Positions 19,477 through 28,096 of a stretch of DNA of 64,000 nt are shown one piece after another. Source of the DNA: an uncultured Victivallales bacterium (GTDB lineage: Bacteria > Verrucomicrobiota > Lentisphaeria > Victivallales > UBA1829); NCBI GenBank assembly GCA_944391115.1, contig CALXSJ010000002.1, positions 1-64,000 of the forward strand, read 5' to 3'. How positions within the stretch are numbered: the first letter of the stretch is position 1; each line of letters begins with the position of its first letter. A program made the translations under genes and the position numbers. Below the pieces are notes generated by a model. It was not told the origin of the DNA. It searched no databases and saw only the letters and a list, made by a program, of their open reading frames with translations.

Positions 19477-20633
19477 TATCTTGCCTTGCTGTTCAGCTGA
19501 TATTTCAGCCAGCAGTAGAAGGTGTCGCCGATCTGCCGGTATCCCGGACTTGCGGGATGCACGCCGTTGCACTGGCGCGTGATCTTTGCGGAACTGCCGA
19601 GATTGACCGCCTCGGAAACGACCGGGAAATTGTTTTCGCAATCCAGATTGACATTCGTCGGGATGACGGAAATGTTTTTGTCCGGATGATTCGTGAACTT
19701 CTTCAGATACGCCTCATTCAGGCGGTGCTGGTTTTTCCGGTACTGCCAGCGGGTCTGGCCGCAGGCGTAATTGCTGCCGAAGGCGTCCTGGGAACGGGCG
19801 GACGGAGTCACCAGTCCGATTCCGATTTTCGCCTTGGGGGCGACTCTGCGGAATTCTGCGAGAAGCGTGTCGGCGGACTGCAGGATGTCCTTGATTTTCT
19901 TGTCCGCATTTTCATCCGTTGCGCCGAAAATGTCGTTCACTCCCAGCTGAACCGTAATGAAGTCAGGCGCCTTTCCCCCGTTGTATTTGTCGAGGTAGGC
20001 CTGGAAGTCAAGCTTTCCCTTTCCGTCCTTGACGACCAGGAAACGGCTCGGGACATCCCAGGGTTTCGGATCTTTTTTTGCGGAAGGCTTTGTTTTGGAG
20101 ATGAAGGTTTTCCATGTCCAGCCGCCCCACCCTTCATGGGCGACACCGTTTTTCTGCGGCTGCCGGTTGGGGCCGCTGGACCCGATCATTTTCAGGCGGG
20201 GATTTCCGCCGGGACGGCCCGCCAGTTCAAACAGGCGGATCGGATAAACGTTTGCCGCTGTCAGACTGTCGCCGACCACGAGAATGGAGACGGTTTTTCC
20301 CTTTCCCGCATCGGCGGGCGAAACAATGAGCTTTGTTCTGCCTTCGGCAAGCGTCCCGTTCCCGTCCATGACTTTGACGCTCCAGTCATATTCTCCCACA
20401 TCCTTTTCGGTGGGGACAAAACGCCAGCGTTTCTGATCGTTCCTCCCTTTTTTGCAGGTGACGTCGAATACATAGACATCGGAATTCGGAGTCAGCACGA
20501 TGTTGTCGAAATAAATATTGGATTCAAGGCCGGGAACAGCGTATATTTTTTCCGGGAGCTGCAGCTTCAGGGAATCCGCGCCCAGAGCCAGTGCGAAACA
20601 CGCCAGTGATACAGCCAGAAGCATCCTGCCCAT
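19476..20633 (-). CDS. Secreted SGNH/GDSL-family hydrolase
   Basis: 385 residues from MGRMLLAVSL, with AAAGGA upstream. A signal peptide (LLAVSLACFALALGADS) leads to a beta-rich N-terminal domain of about 110 residues, then the SGNH fold: VVGDSLTAANVYP (block I, catalytic Ser), GWGGWTW (block II), VQLGVNDIFGA (block III) and CNGVHPASPGYRQIG (block V, catalytic His). Such enzymes remove acyl groups from sugars or lipids. Export and the neighbouring secreted protein suggest deacylation of glycans, not proven by sequence. Confidence 0.9.
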   Translation of the reverse strand: MGRMLLAVSLACFALALGADSLKLQLPEKIYAVPGLESNIYFDNIVLTPNSDVYVFDVTCKKGRNDQKRWRFVPTEKDVGEYDWSVKVMDGNGTLAEGRTKLIVSPADAGKGKTVSILVVGDSLTAANVYPIRLFELAGRPGGNPRLKMIGSSGPNRQPQKNGVAHEGWGGWTWKTFISKTKPSAKKDPKPWDVPSRFLVVKDGKGKLDFQAYLDKYNGGKAPDFITVQLGVNDIFGATDENADKKIKDILQSADTLLAEFRRVAPKAKIGIGLVTPSARSQDAFGSNYACGQTRWQYRKNQHRLNEAYLKKFTNHPDKNISVIPTNVNLDCENNFPVVSEAVNLGSSAKITRQCNGVHPASPGYRQIGDTFYCWLKYQLNSKAR

Positions 20634-20790
20634 AATGATCCGTCCTTTCTTGGAGAAGACATTTTTCCTTTCCGGAGATTCCGCTTTCCGTGGCGGCATG
20701 CATCCGTTTTTCACCGGCAAATGCGGCGGCGCCTTTGGCTACGGGGACTGCTTCCTTTCCCTGTCATGGCCGCTGCCCGTGAATGAAGGT

Positions 20791-20821
20791 AAAAAAAGCC
20801 CGGCGCAGTTTCATGCCGGGC
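20791..20821 (-). terminator. Intrinsic terminator of the RAM-domain gene
   Basis: On the minus strand a 7-bp GCCCGGC / GCCGGGC stem is followed by seven T, 18 bases after the stop codon of the RAM-domain gene. Confidence 0.85.
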
Positions 20822-20839
20822 CGGGAACAGTGCCTGTTT

Positions 20840-21124
20840 TTATTTGGATTTTGCTTTCTTGTAAACTTTCTTCTCGTCGTAGTTGTAGTAGGCTCCGAGC
20901 GAGATCAGCGTCTTGGTATGTGCAATGCCTTTGATCTGATGGCACATCTTGTCCGCGAGAATCAGCGAGAGCTCCTGATTGTCTCCGACCCGCGCGATCA
21001 CGGCGAGATCGTATTCTCCGGCAATGGAGTGGACTTCCATGATTCCGTTGATCTTCAGGAGCTCCTCGATGACATCCGAGATGAGTTCACGCTTGACTTT
21101 GACAAGAATAATTGCCGTGACCAT
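20840..21124 (-). CDS. Stand-alone Lrp/AsnC ligand-binding (RAM) domain protein
   Basis: 94 residues. The whole protein matches the RAM domain: AIILVKVKRELISDVIEELL, INGIMEVHSIAGEYDLAVIARV and the GIAHTKTLISL end. The DNA-binding HTH of Lrp/AsnC regulators is absent. Such single-domain proteins bind small ligands (often amino acids) as oligomers and may modulate full-length regulators. GGAGG lies seven bases before the start. It is monocistronic, with its own promoter and terminator. Confidence 0.9.
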   Translation of the reverse strand: MVTAIILVKVKRELISDVIEELLKINGIMEVHSIAGEYDLAVIARVGDNQELSLILADKMCHQIKGIAHTKTLISLGAYYNYDEKKVYKKAKSK

Positions 21125-21155
21125 AAAAAACCTCCGTTTTTAGTGTGTAGTTACA

Positions 21156-21183
21156 AACATAATGTTTTTCTGCCTCTTGTCAA
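21156..21183 (-). promoter_or_regulatory. Promoter of the RAM-domain gene
   Basis: Minus-strand TTGACA (21183-21178) and TATGTT (21161-21156), spacer 16 bases, about 30 bases before the start codon. Confidence 0.7.
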
Positions 21184-21365
21184 GTCCGATTTATAAATTC
21201 TTTCAAAATTGAGTGAGGCGGAACGGATTTCACGGGAAGGCCTCCGTCTTGGGAAACAGAAGTGCATTTCCGTTTGCAAATCATTTTGTCCGGAGTTATC
21301 TTTAGAAAGCGCAGGGGCCGTGGAAAACAGACCGATGCGGATTTTTATGGCGGTTCAACGCCGCG

Positions 21366-21431
21366 ATGTTTTGCATCGCGGAAATTGCCTCGTGCTTTCC
21401 CGTGAATCCTGCCGCGGTCCAGCTGCGCAAG
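21366..21431 (+). repeat. Dispersed intergenic repeat, copy A
   Basis: Shares CCTGCCGCGGTCCAGCTGCG with copies at 24228 and 51362, and is also similar over the preceding 40 bases to the copy at 51320 (ATG...GCATCGC...GC...CG..CTTTCC). The trailing half (AGCTGGTCGCCGGAGGCGAAA) of the other copies is not kept here. Confidence 0.7.
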
Positions 21432-21551
21432 GAAGTCCACGATACGAGCGCGTGTCCTGGCCCTGTGCAGTTCATTGGCGGCTGTTTTGCGGGAGATCTT
21501 TGCGGAATTTCAAATAACACGGCAGTTTGCCGAGAGAAGGAGGCAGTTTTC

Positions 21552-22457
21552 ATGATTATTGACGCCCATGCGCATGTGTATGAATATGTGAGACCCTATG
21601 GCCCCAATGGCGAGGGGCGCGCAATCGGCAAAGGCCGCGTCCGCTGGCCGGACGGGAAGGAAACGCCTTTCTTTCCGGAGCGTTACGGCGATTACGGATT
21701 TCTTCCGGAGACGCTTCTGGGACTGATGGACGAGGCCGGAATCGAAAAGGCTGTTCTCCTCCAGGCTCCGAACTACGGATTTCAGAATGACTTCATCTGC
21801 GAGACGGTCCGGACATACCCGGACCGCTTTGTCGGGGCCTGCGCTTTTGATCCTTATGCCGGCAGGGCTCTGGAGCTTTTCCGGCATTTTACGGAAGTCT
21901 GCAAATTCCACATATTGAAGTTTGAAATCAGTGAATTCTGGGGCCTGACCGGCATTCATCCGGATCTTTCCCTGGACGCTCCGGTGTTCGATGCCGTCTG
22001 GGATCATGCGCAGCAGACGGATACGGTTGTGACCATTGACACAGGAGTGAGAAACTCCGGAAACTGGCGGCTCTATCCCATTGCACGCATCAAAAGAAGA
22101 TTTCCGAAACTGCGTTTCGTCATTGCCCATGTCCTGTTTCCGGGAGACGACGGCTATGATGCGACCCGTCTGGAAATGCTTTCCGAAATCGCCGACGGAA
22201 ATGTCTTCTTTGATATTTCCAACACAATTTCCCGCCCGGAGCCCTATCCCTATCTCAGACATCAGAATTTTCTGCGGGATCTCTGCAGCCGGGTCGGAGC
22301 GGATCATATGATGTGGGGCACGGATATTCCCTCCGTTCTGTTCAACCATACCTGCTGCGAGCTTCTGAATTACCTGCGCGACGGCGGTCTTTTTTCCGGA
22401 GAGGAACTGGAGTGGATTCTCGGGAACACGGCGAAAGAGGCCTACCGGATCCCCTGA
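21552..22457 (+). CDS. Metal-dependent amidohydrolase (TIM-barrel, amidohydrolase_2 type)
   Basis: 301 residues from MIIDAHAHVYEY, with AAGGAGG upstream. The N-terminal D-x-H-x-H (DAHAHV), mid-protein KLRFVIAHVLFPGDD and C-terminal MMWGTDIPSV followed by ILGNTAKEAYRI are the metal-ligand and end motifs of the amidohydrolase_2 (ACMSD/LigJ-like) family. These are decarboxylases or hydrolases of carboxylates and lactones. Substrate cannot be told. Flanked by the dispersed repeat upstream and the Gfo/Idh gene 224 bases downstream on the same strand. Confidence 0.85.
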   Translation: MIIDAHAHVYEYVRPYGPNGEGRAIGKGRVRWPDGKETPFFPERYGDYGFLPETLLGLMDEAGIEKAVLLQAPNYGFQNDFICETVRTYPDRFVGACAFDPYAGRALELFRHFTEVCKFHILKFEISEFWGLTGIHPDLSLDAPVFDAVWDHAQQTDTVVTIDTGVRNSGNWRLYPIARIKRRFPKLRFVIAHVLFPGDDGYDATRLEMLSEIADGNVFFDISNTISRPEPYPYLRHQNFLRDLCSRVGADHMMWGTDIPSVLFNHTCCELLNYLRDGGLFSGEELEWILGNTAKEAYRIP

Positions 22458-22681
22458 ACAGGGAGCCGGCTTCACTCCGCCGCAGTGTTCCGGAATGTTT
22501 TCCTTTCAGCACATATCTGGCGCTTCTGTTTAGGCCAAGGATATGTTTTTCATCCTATCCAGCGCAATGAAAATAATTTGCATAAAATTGGCATTGGGAT
22601 GTTGAAATTTGTGATTTGATGTGTTAACTTTTACAAGTTCTGCGGGAAAACATCAACTTAGGAAAAAAACAAGGAGGCGAG

Positions 22682-24193
22682 ATGGGCGTGCTGAAAGTCG
22701 GATTGGTCGGATGCGGGAAAATCGCGGATGCCAATCATATGCCGGAAATGCTTTCTCTCGGCGGAAATGCCGAGGTGACCGCAATGTTCGACATTCAAAA
22801 AGGCAAAGCGGAAGCACTGGCGGAAAAGCATAAACTTAAGCCGAAATTCTGCAGCTCTCTGGATGAACTCCTCAAATCCGATATTGATGCCGTTATCATC
22901 GCAACGCCGAATCTGTATCATTACGAGCAGACTCTCCAGTGTCTGAACGCGGGAAAACACGTTCTGGTTGAGAAACCGATGGCCTCCAGCGTGGAGGAAG
23001 CCGATGAAATGATTGATCTCGCCGAGAAAAAGGGCCTGATTCTCCAGGTCAATCAGTCGCTCCGGTTCAGTGCGCTTCACAGGAAGCTTGCCGAACTGGT
23101 GGCCTCGGGCGTGATTGGAAAGCCGTTGCATGCCCGCTGTCTGCGCGCGGCAACCTCCAGTCCCGATGTCGGATGGTCCCCAGGAGCGACATGGTTCGTG
23201 CAGAAGAAATACAAAGGCAGCCTTGTCACGGATATCGCGGTGCATATGGCCGATCTTCTGCAGTGGTGTTTCGGACCGGTCGACACGGTGATGTCGCAGA
23301 CGACAAATCTTTCGCATGAGGTGCCGGACAATGTCGTCGCACTGTTCCGTTATAAAAACGGAGCGACAGCCACCCTGGAGCTGAGCTGGACTTTTCCGAT
23401 CGGCGGTAACAAATTTGAAATTTATGGACAGGACGGAGCCATTCTGCTGACAAATGACAGCATTGAAATCTATCAGAAAAATGCAAAGAAGCCAAGGGTG
23501 ATCAAGTTCGCGTCGATCAAGTCGATCCCGAACTCTCATGCCGTTTTTGCGGCTTCCGTAGCGAAAGGCGGCAATGAAAACTGGAAAGTCGGACGCGAGG
23601 CCCTCGCGTTGTGCATGGCTATCATAGAGTCTAACCAACAACAGAAAGCGGTGGAACCGAAGATGCGCAAAACAACTTCCAAAACATCCGTCAAGTCCCC
23701 GGCAGCCAAAAAAGCAATTCCGGCAGCCAAAAAGTCAACCCCTGCCAAGAAGGCTGCACCTGTGAAGAAGGCCGCCCCGGCCAAGGCCGCACCCGTGAAG
23801 AAGGCCGCCCCGGCGAAAGCCGCACCCGTGAAGAAGGCCGCCCCGGCGAAAGTTGCGCCTGCGAAGAAAGCCGCACCTGTAAAGAAGGCCGCTCCTGCGA
23901 AAGTTGCGCCCGCGAAGAAAGCCGCACCTGTAAAGAAGGCCGCTCCGGCGAAAGTTGCGCCTGCGAAGAAAGCCGCGCCCGCGAAGAAAGCCGCGCCTGT
24001 GAAGAAGGCCGCTCCTGCGAAGAAAGCCGCTCCTGCGAAAGTTGCGCCTGCGAAGAAAGCCGCACCCGTGAAGAAGGCCGCTCCTGCGAAAGTTGCGCCC
24101 GCGAAGAAGGCCGCTCCGGCGAAAGTTGCGCCCGTGAAGAAGGCCGCCCCGGTCAAGGCTGCACCCGCGAAGAAGGCCGCTAAGAAGAAATAA
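22682..24193 (+). CDS. Gfo/Idh/MocA-family oxidoreductase with a histone-H1-like C-terminal tail
   Basis: 503 residues, starting five bases after AAGGAGG. Residues 1-325 are a complete Gfo/Idh/MocA enzyme: Rossmann motif KVGLVGCGKIADANH, ATPNLYHYEQTLQCL, catalytic-site HVLVEKPMAS, then the beta-sheet domain (GSLVTDIAVHMADLLQW). These NAD(P)-dependent enzymes oxidise or reduce sugars. From about residue 328 the protein becomes 176 residues of Lys-Lys-Ala-Ala-Pro repeats (KKAAPAKAAPVKKAAPAK), strongly basic and like histone H1 or HupB tails. An in-frame ATG begins the tail. The fusion is unusual; DNA or nucleoid association of the tail is inference. Confidence 0.9.
   Translation: MGVLKVGLVGCGKIADANHMPEMLSLGGNAEVTAMFDIQKGKAEALAEKHKLKPKFCSSLDELLKSDIDAVIIATPNLYHYEQTLQCLNAGKHVLVEKPMASSVEEADEMIDLAEKKGLILQVNQSLRFSALHRKLAELVASGVIGKPLHARCLRAATSSPDVGWSPGATWFVQKKYKGSLVTDIAVHMADLLQWCFGPVDTVMSQTTNLSHEVPDNVVALFRYKNGATATLELSWTFPIGGNKFEIYGQDGAILLTNDSIEIYQKNAKKPRVIKFASIKSIPNSHAVFAASVAKGGNENWKVGREALALCMAIIESNQQQKAVEPKMRKTTSKTSVKSPAAKKAIPAAKKSTPAKKAAPVKKAAPAKAAPVKKAAPAKAAPVKKAAPAKVAPAKKAAPVKKAAPAKVAPAKKAAPVKKAAPAKVAPAKKAAPAKKAAPVKKAAPAKKAAPAKVAPAKKAAPVKKAAPAKVAPAKKAAPAKVAPVKKAAPVKAAPAKKAAKKK
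23663..24190 (+). repeat. Coding repeats: KKAAP/KVAPA tail
   Basis: Imperfect tandem repeats of 15-39 bases encoding (A/V)(P)(A/V)KKAA units, from the internal ATG to the stop codon. The minus strand reads as a phenylalanine/alanine-rich open frame, which is an artefact of the repeat. Confidence 0.85.
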
Positions 24194-24227
24194 ATTTCAT
24201 TAATAGCTTCTTCGTGCTCTCCTTCAG

Positions 24228-24271
24228 TCCTGCCGCGGTCCAGCTGCGTAAGCTGGTCGCCGGAGGCGAAA
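24228..24271 (+). repeat. Dispersed intergenic repeat, copy B
   Basis: Begins 35 bases after the Gfo/Idh stop. Nearly identical over 44 bases to copy C at 51362-51405, with one C/T change in the loop between CCAGCT and AGCTGG, so the core can form a small stem. Confidence 0.85.
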
Positions 24272-24323
24272 TTTCCGATACCCCGTGTGCTCTGCGCCGG
24301 GGTATTTCATTTTTTCTGAATGG

Positions 24324-24364
24324 AAAAAGTACAGGACCGGAAGATTCGGCGCTGTACTTTTTTT
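24324..24364. terminator. Bidirectional terminator hairpin
   Basis: AAAAAGTACAG / CTGTACTTTTT forms an 11-bp stem with an inner CCG/CGG pair. An A tract on the left and T tract on the right allow termination on both strands, fitting the two convergent genes. Confidence 0.8.
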
Positions 24365-24368
24365 ATGG

Positions 24369-24425
24369 ATATTCCTGCATGGTTCAACTTCGGAAAAAGC
24401 TTGCGGATTTTCCATGCAGGAATAT
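24369..24425. repeat. 14-bp perfect inverted repeat
   Basis: ATATTCCTGCATGG (24369-24382) and its exact complement (24412-24425) are separated by 29 bases. It sits immediately after the terminator hairpin and before the lptG stop. Role unknown. Confidence 0.75.
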
Positions 24426-24499
24426 TGCCCTGAAATGCCTGAAGGCATTGTCGGGATCCCGGGGGAGGCAAAGAGAAAACAGACGATGACGATGTTCTG

Positions 24500-25672
24500 T
24501 CAGCCTGCCTTGCGGATTACAAAGAACCAGCCGTAAAGCAGAAATGCCACGGTGGGAGTCAAGCCGCCGACAATGGGAGGGACAATGCCCTGTTTTCCGA
24601 GAACCAGGAAGATTTCCGTCATGACCTGATAGACCACGATCACGACGACGGCTGTGATAATGGAGAGGAAAATCCCGCCGCGCTCGTTTTTCGCCGCCAG
24701 GGGAAGCGCCAGAAAAACGCAGAGGAAGCAGACCGTCGGGAAAGCCAGGCGATAGTAAAGAATGGTCTCATACATGCCGCGCAGAGAAGGCACCATTGCC
24801 TTGTTTTCGGTCAGCATATGCCAGATGGTCCAGGAGGAGAGCTCCTCGGGCGGCTTGACCGCATTGACAATGTCTTCCGGCTTTTCGGGTATGTCTTCCA
24901 TGGAGATTTTGAGTTCGTCAATCTTTTCCGGGCTTCCGGGGAGAAAGAAGCGGCGGTTGTAGGGAGTCCGGACGACATTCCTGAATGTCCATCCCTCGCC
25001 GTCCACGTATTTGGCTTCCGCCGCCCGGATATCCCAGTCGAGCACTTTTCTGCCGTCGTCGCCGATCTCGTATTTCTTCAGGATGACCTCATGCTGCACG
25101 CCGTCCTGGTCAAAATTCTGGAAGAGCCAGTCGCGGAGCTTGTCGCTGCTCCGGTACTGAAGCATCTGATACATCCGCTCATCGTAGTCCGGATTTTTGA
25201 CCTTTTCAATCAGAATGGTCGACTGCTGTTCCGTATAGGGGATCACCTGTTCGTTGAACCAGAAATTGACCAGCATGACGGCGAATCCGACGCAGTAGAT
25301 TGCGAATCCGCAGCGCACCAGGGAAATTCCGGAGGAACGCATGGCTGTGATTTCGCGGTTCCGTCCGAAGTTGGTCAGGGTATACATGCAGGCGAGCAGA
25401 ACGGAGATCGGCAGGACGAAACGAATGTTTCCCGGCATTTTATAGGCGAAATATTTTACGCCGGTCACGAAGGAGGATTTGTGTTCCAGAAAATCCCCCA
25501 GATCGTTGAAGACGTCGCCGATCAGAAAAAGGAAAACAAAGGCAAAGAGCAGAATGGAAAAAGGAATCATGAACTCCCGCAAGATGTACATGTCGAGAAT
25601 CGGAAGGAGGAAAAAGGTTCGCTTCGCCTGTTCGTCCTGCGATTTTTTGATGATGTCGTCAGCTTTGGTCAT
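24500..25672 (-). CDS. lptG: LptF/LptG-family lipopolysaccharide export permease
   Basis: 390 residues. Topology is that of YjgP/YjgQ permeases: three N-terminal membrane segments (MYILREFMIPFSILLFAFVF, LPISVLLACMYTLTNFGRN, FAIYCVGFAVMLVNFWFNE), a periplasmic beta-jellyroll domain of about 150 residues, and three C-terminal segments (PTVCFLCVFLALPLA, IITAVVVIVVYQVM, LTPTVAFLLYGWFF). With LptB and its partner it extracts LPS from the inner membrane. G versus F is uncertain. It follows DAHP synthase by 24 bases. It indicates an outer membrane with LPS. Confidence 0.88.
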   Translation of the reverse strand: MTKADDIIKKSQDEQAKRTFFLLPILDMYILREFMIPFSILLFAFVFLFLIGDVFNDLGDFLEHKSSFVTGVKYFAYKMPGNIRFVLPISVLLACMYTLTNFGRNREITAMRSSGISLVRCGFAIYCVGFAVMLVNFWFNEQVIPYTEQQSTILIEKVKNPDYDERMYQMLQYRSSDKLRDWLFQNFDQDGVQHEVILKKYEIGDDGRKVLDWDIRAAEAKYVDGEGWTFRNVVRTPYNRRFFLPGSPEKIDELKISMEDIPEKPEDIVNAVKPPEELSSWTIWHMLTENKAMVPSLRGMYETILYYRLAFPTVCFLCVFLALPLAAKNERGGIFLSIITAVVVIVVYQVMTEIFLVLGKQGIVPPIVGGLTPTVAFLLYGWFFVIRKAG

Positions 25673-25696
25673 GAGTCCGTTTCCGTTGATGGCGCC

Positions 25697-26743
25697 TTAC
25701 GGCAGGTTTTCATAAGCGTTCAGAATCGCCGCTTCCGTCTCGGCCCATCCGAGGCAGGGGTCGGTGAGGGAGACGCCGGGGATGATCTTGCCTTTCGCAG
25801 TGATATCCTGGCGGCCCGTCTTGATGTAGCTTTCCAGCATGACCCCGCTGATTGCCGTCTGGCCATTTCGGATCTGGTCGACCACGTCGGAGAGGATTTT
25901 CGGCTGATTCAGCGGATTGCGCATGGAATTTGCATGGCTGCAGTCAATGATGATGGACGGCGTGAGCTTGAGTTTTTTCATGAGCTCCACCGCGAAAGCG
26001 ACATTTTCCGAGCCGTAGTTCGGCATATGCTGCCCTCCGCGCAGCACGACATGTCCGAATTTGTTGCCCTTTGTGCTGAACACGCCGGTGCGCCCGTCGT
26101 TGATGATGCCGAGGAAGGAGTGCCGGGCAAGCGCTGTGCGGATTGCGTCGATTGCCACGGTGATGGAACCGTCCGTTGCATTCTTGAATCCGACCGGCAT
26201 CGAAAGGCCGCTGGCGAGCTGACGGTGTGTCTGGGATTCCACGGTTCTGGCGCCGATCGCCGCCCATGTGATGAGGTCGGCGAAATACTGCGGCATGATC
26301 GGATCCAGGAATTCCGTTGCGGCGGGAAGTTCCATGCGGACCAGCTCGAGCAGCAGTTTGCGTGAAATGCGCAATCCTTTTTCGATGTTGAATGAACTGT
26401 CGAGATCGGGGTCGTACACAAGTCCCTTCCACCCGAGTGTTGTCCGCGGCTTTTCAAAATAGGTCCGCATAATCAGAAACATCTTCGAGGCAACCGTCTG
26501 CTGGAGTTTCTTCAGCGCGGAGGCATACTCCAGCGCGGCGGGAATGCTGTCGATCGAACAGGGGCCGGCGATGACGAGAATCCGCCGGTCCTTGCGCAGA
26601 ATGATGTTTTCAATCTCTTTCCTGAAACGGTAAATCGTGTCCGTTTCGACGAAAGTCAGGGGCAGCTCCTCCAGAATCTCCTGCGGCGTGGGCAGCGGAT
26701 ACTGCCTGGAAATGTTGACATTGTAAATCCGGTTCGTTGTCAT
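25697..26743 (-). CDS. 3-deoxy-7-phosphoheptulonate (DAHP) synthase, class I AroFGH type
   Basis: 348 residues, the usual length. Blocks ILVIAGPCSIDS, MRTYFEKPRTTLGWKGL, LLLELVRMELPAATEFLDP, IGARTVESQTHRQLASGLS, PVGFKNATDGSI and IIIDCSHANSMRNP are diagnostic. It condenses phosphoenolpyruvate and erythrose 4-phosphate as the first step of aromatic amino acid synthesis, normally feedback-inhibited by Phe, Tyr or Trp. The start overlaps the hisS stop by four bases. Which isoform is not evident. Confidence 0.97.
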   Translation of the reverse strand: MTTNRIYNVNISRQYPLPTPQEILEELPLTFVETDTIYRFRKEIENIILRKDRRILVIAGPCSIDSIPAALEYASALKKLQQTVASKMFLIMRTYFEKPRTTLGWKGLVYDPDLDSSFNIEKGLRISRKLLLELVRMELPAATEFLDPIMPQYFADLITWAAIGARTVESQTHRQLASGLSMPVGFKNATDGSITVAIDAIRTALARHSFLGIINDGRTGVFSTKGNKFGHVVLRGGQHMPNYGSENVAFAVELMKKLKLTPSIIIDCSHANSMRNPLNQPKILSDVVDQIRNGQTAISGVMLESYIKTGRQDITAKGKIIPGVSLTDPCLGWAETEAAILNAYENLP

Positions 26744-27993
26744 CGGTTCAGTTCTTCCTTTACTGCGTGCAATGCGATTCTGCGCTGGGATCCGTCGGAC
26801 ATTTGCTTGAGATCCGCAGCGCCTTCTTCCAGTTCAGCGTCCCCGACGATCAGAACCTTTGCGGCTTTCAAACGGTCTGCGGAGCGCATCTGGGATTTCA
26901 TGCTTTTCTCCTCCGGTTCGACTGCGGCGTAAATTCCGGCGCGGCGCAGTTCGGATGCGAGCTTCCAGTTGAATGCAAGCGCCTTTGCGCCCAGCGAAAG
27001 AAGATAAATGTCCGGAGTGCGGGCCGGTTCCGGCTTTACTCCCATGGCCTCGCGCGCCATCAGAAGGCGCTCGACGCCTGCCGCGAAACCGACGCCGCGG
27101 ACGGGTTTGCCGAGTCCCGGCAGGTTCAGCTCGTAACGGCCGCCGCCGGCAATCGCGTTCTGCGCGCCGAGCCCGGCATGGGTGAGTTCAAAGACGGTAT
27201 GGACATAGTAGTCGAGTCCGCGCACCAGCCTGGGTTCTATCGTGAATTTGACATCAAGCGAGGCGAGAATGTCGCAGACCTGATTGAAATAGTCGCGGGA
27301 CGGCTGCGCAAACAGCGCGGCGGCGTCCGGGGCGGATGCGATATGCTTCTGGCATTCGGGCTGTTTGCAGTCCAGAATGCGCCAGACATTGCGTTCCAGG
27401 CGGCTTCTGCAGTCCTCGCACATTGAGTCGATGACGGGTTTGAAATGTTCGCGCAGCGCGTCTTCGGCGGGCTTCCGGTCTTCGGGAACGCCGCGCGTAT
27501 TGATCATCAGATTGAATCCGGTGACGCCGATCTCCTCCAGAAACTGCGACAACGCGAGAATGCACTCCGCGTCCAGCGCGGGTGCGACGCGGCCCGCGTT
27601 TTCCACGCCGATCTGGTGAAACTGTCTGCGGCGTCCGGCGGCTGGCTTTTCTCCGCGGAACATCGGGCCGATGTAAAAAACGCGCGTTTCCACGCCGTTC
27701 ACCACATCGGTTCCGGAAAGGGCGCGCATGACGCCCGCGGTTCCCTCCGGACGGAGCGTGAGACTGCGTCCGCCGCGGTCTTCGAAGGTGTACATCTCCT
27801 TTTTCACGACTTCCGTCTCGTCGCCGAGTCCGCGCTGGAATACTTCCGTATATTCAAAAACAGGGGTGCGGATTTCTCCGTATCCGTAAAGGCTGAACAC
27901 ACGGCGCGCCGCATTTTCCACGGCGAGCCACGAATTCACCTCGTCCGGGAAAATATCGCCCGTTCCCGGCGGCGGAGTCGAAATTCTGGACAT
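26740..27993 (-). CDS. hisS: Histidyl-tRNA synthetase
   Basis: 417 residues, near the bacterial norm. Class II motif 1 region (GYGEIRTPVFEYTEVFQRGLG), motif 2 (MFRGEKPAAGRRRQFHQIGVE), the histidine-binding LVRGLDYYVHTVFE and motif 3 (VGFAAGVERLLMA). The C-terminal anticodon-binding domain ends the protein. AAGGGAAG precedes the start. It is first in a hisS-aro-lptG run, separated from HU by a terminator. Confidence 0.98.
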   Translation of the reverse strand: MSRISTPPPGTGDIFPDEVNSWLAVENAARRVFSLYGYGEIRTPVFEYTEVFQRGLGDETEVVKKEMYTFEDRGGRSLTLRPEGTAGVMRALSGTDVVNGVETRVFYIGPMFRGEKPAAGRRRQFHQIGVENAGRVAPALDAECILALSQFLEEIGVTGFNLMINTRGVPEDRKPAEDALREHFKPVIDSMCEDCRSRLERNVWRILDCKQPECQKHIASAPDAAALFAQPSRDYFNQVCDILASLDVKFTIEPRLVRGLDYYVHTVFELTHAGLGAQNAIAGGGRYELNLPGLGKPVRGVGFAAGVERLLMAREAMGVKPEPARTPDIYLLSLGAKALAFNWKLASELRRAGIYAAVEPEEKSMKSQMRSADRLKAAKVLIVGDAELEEGAADLKQMSDGSQRRIALHAVKEELNR

Positions 27994-28034
27994 GATGCAA
28001 CTTCCCTTCTTCAGAGCCAGACGCTTCCGGCGTT

Positions 28035-28071
28035 AAAAAAAAACGCCCTGCGGTACAATCACGGCAAGGCG
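28035..28071 (-). terminator. Intrinsic terminator of the HU gene
   Basis: On the minus strand CGCCTTGCCG pairs with CCGCAGGGCG (8 of 10) across an 8-base loop, followed by nine T, about 25 bases after the HU stop. Confidence 0.8.
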
Positions 28072-28096
28072 CATTCCTTTCAAAACTCAAACAATC

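Larger units (their letters stand above)
21125..21551. other. Intergenic region between the RAM-domain gene and the amidohydrolase
   Basis: 427 bases. It contains the RAM-gene promoter, an AT-rich section, copy A of a dispersed repeat, and a ribosome site AAGGAGG nine bases before the amidohydrolase ATG at 21552. The open frames that run through it have no independent support. Confidence 0.6.
24194..24499. other. Convergent intergenic region with repeat and hairpins
   Basis: 306 bases between the Gfo/Idh gene and lptG. It contains repeat copy B, a terminator hairpin and a 14-bp inverted repeat, described separately. No gene is seen. Confidence 0.7.

Noticed and set aside
21366-21551. Longer N-terminus for the amidohydrolase, starting in repeat copy A
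   Set aside because: The upstream codons lie in a dispersed intergenic repeat, and AAGGAGG is placed for the ATG at 21552.
23536-24156. Phe/Ala-rich minus-strand frame opposite the KKAAP tail
   Set aside because: It is the mirror of the coding repeat.
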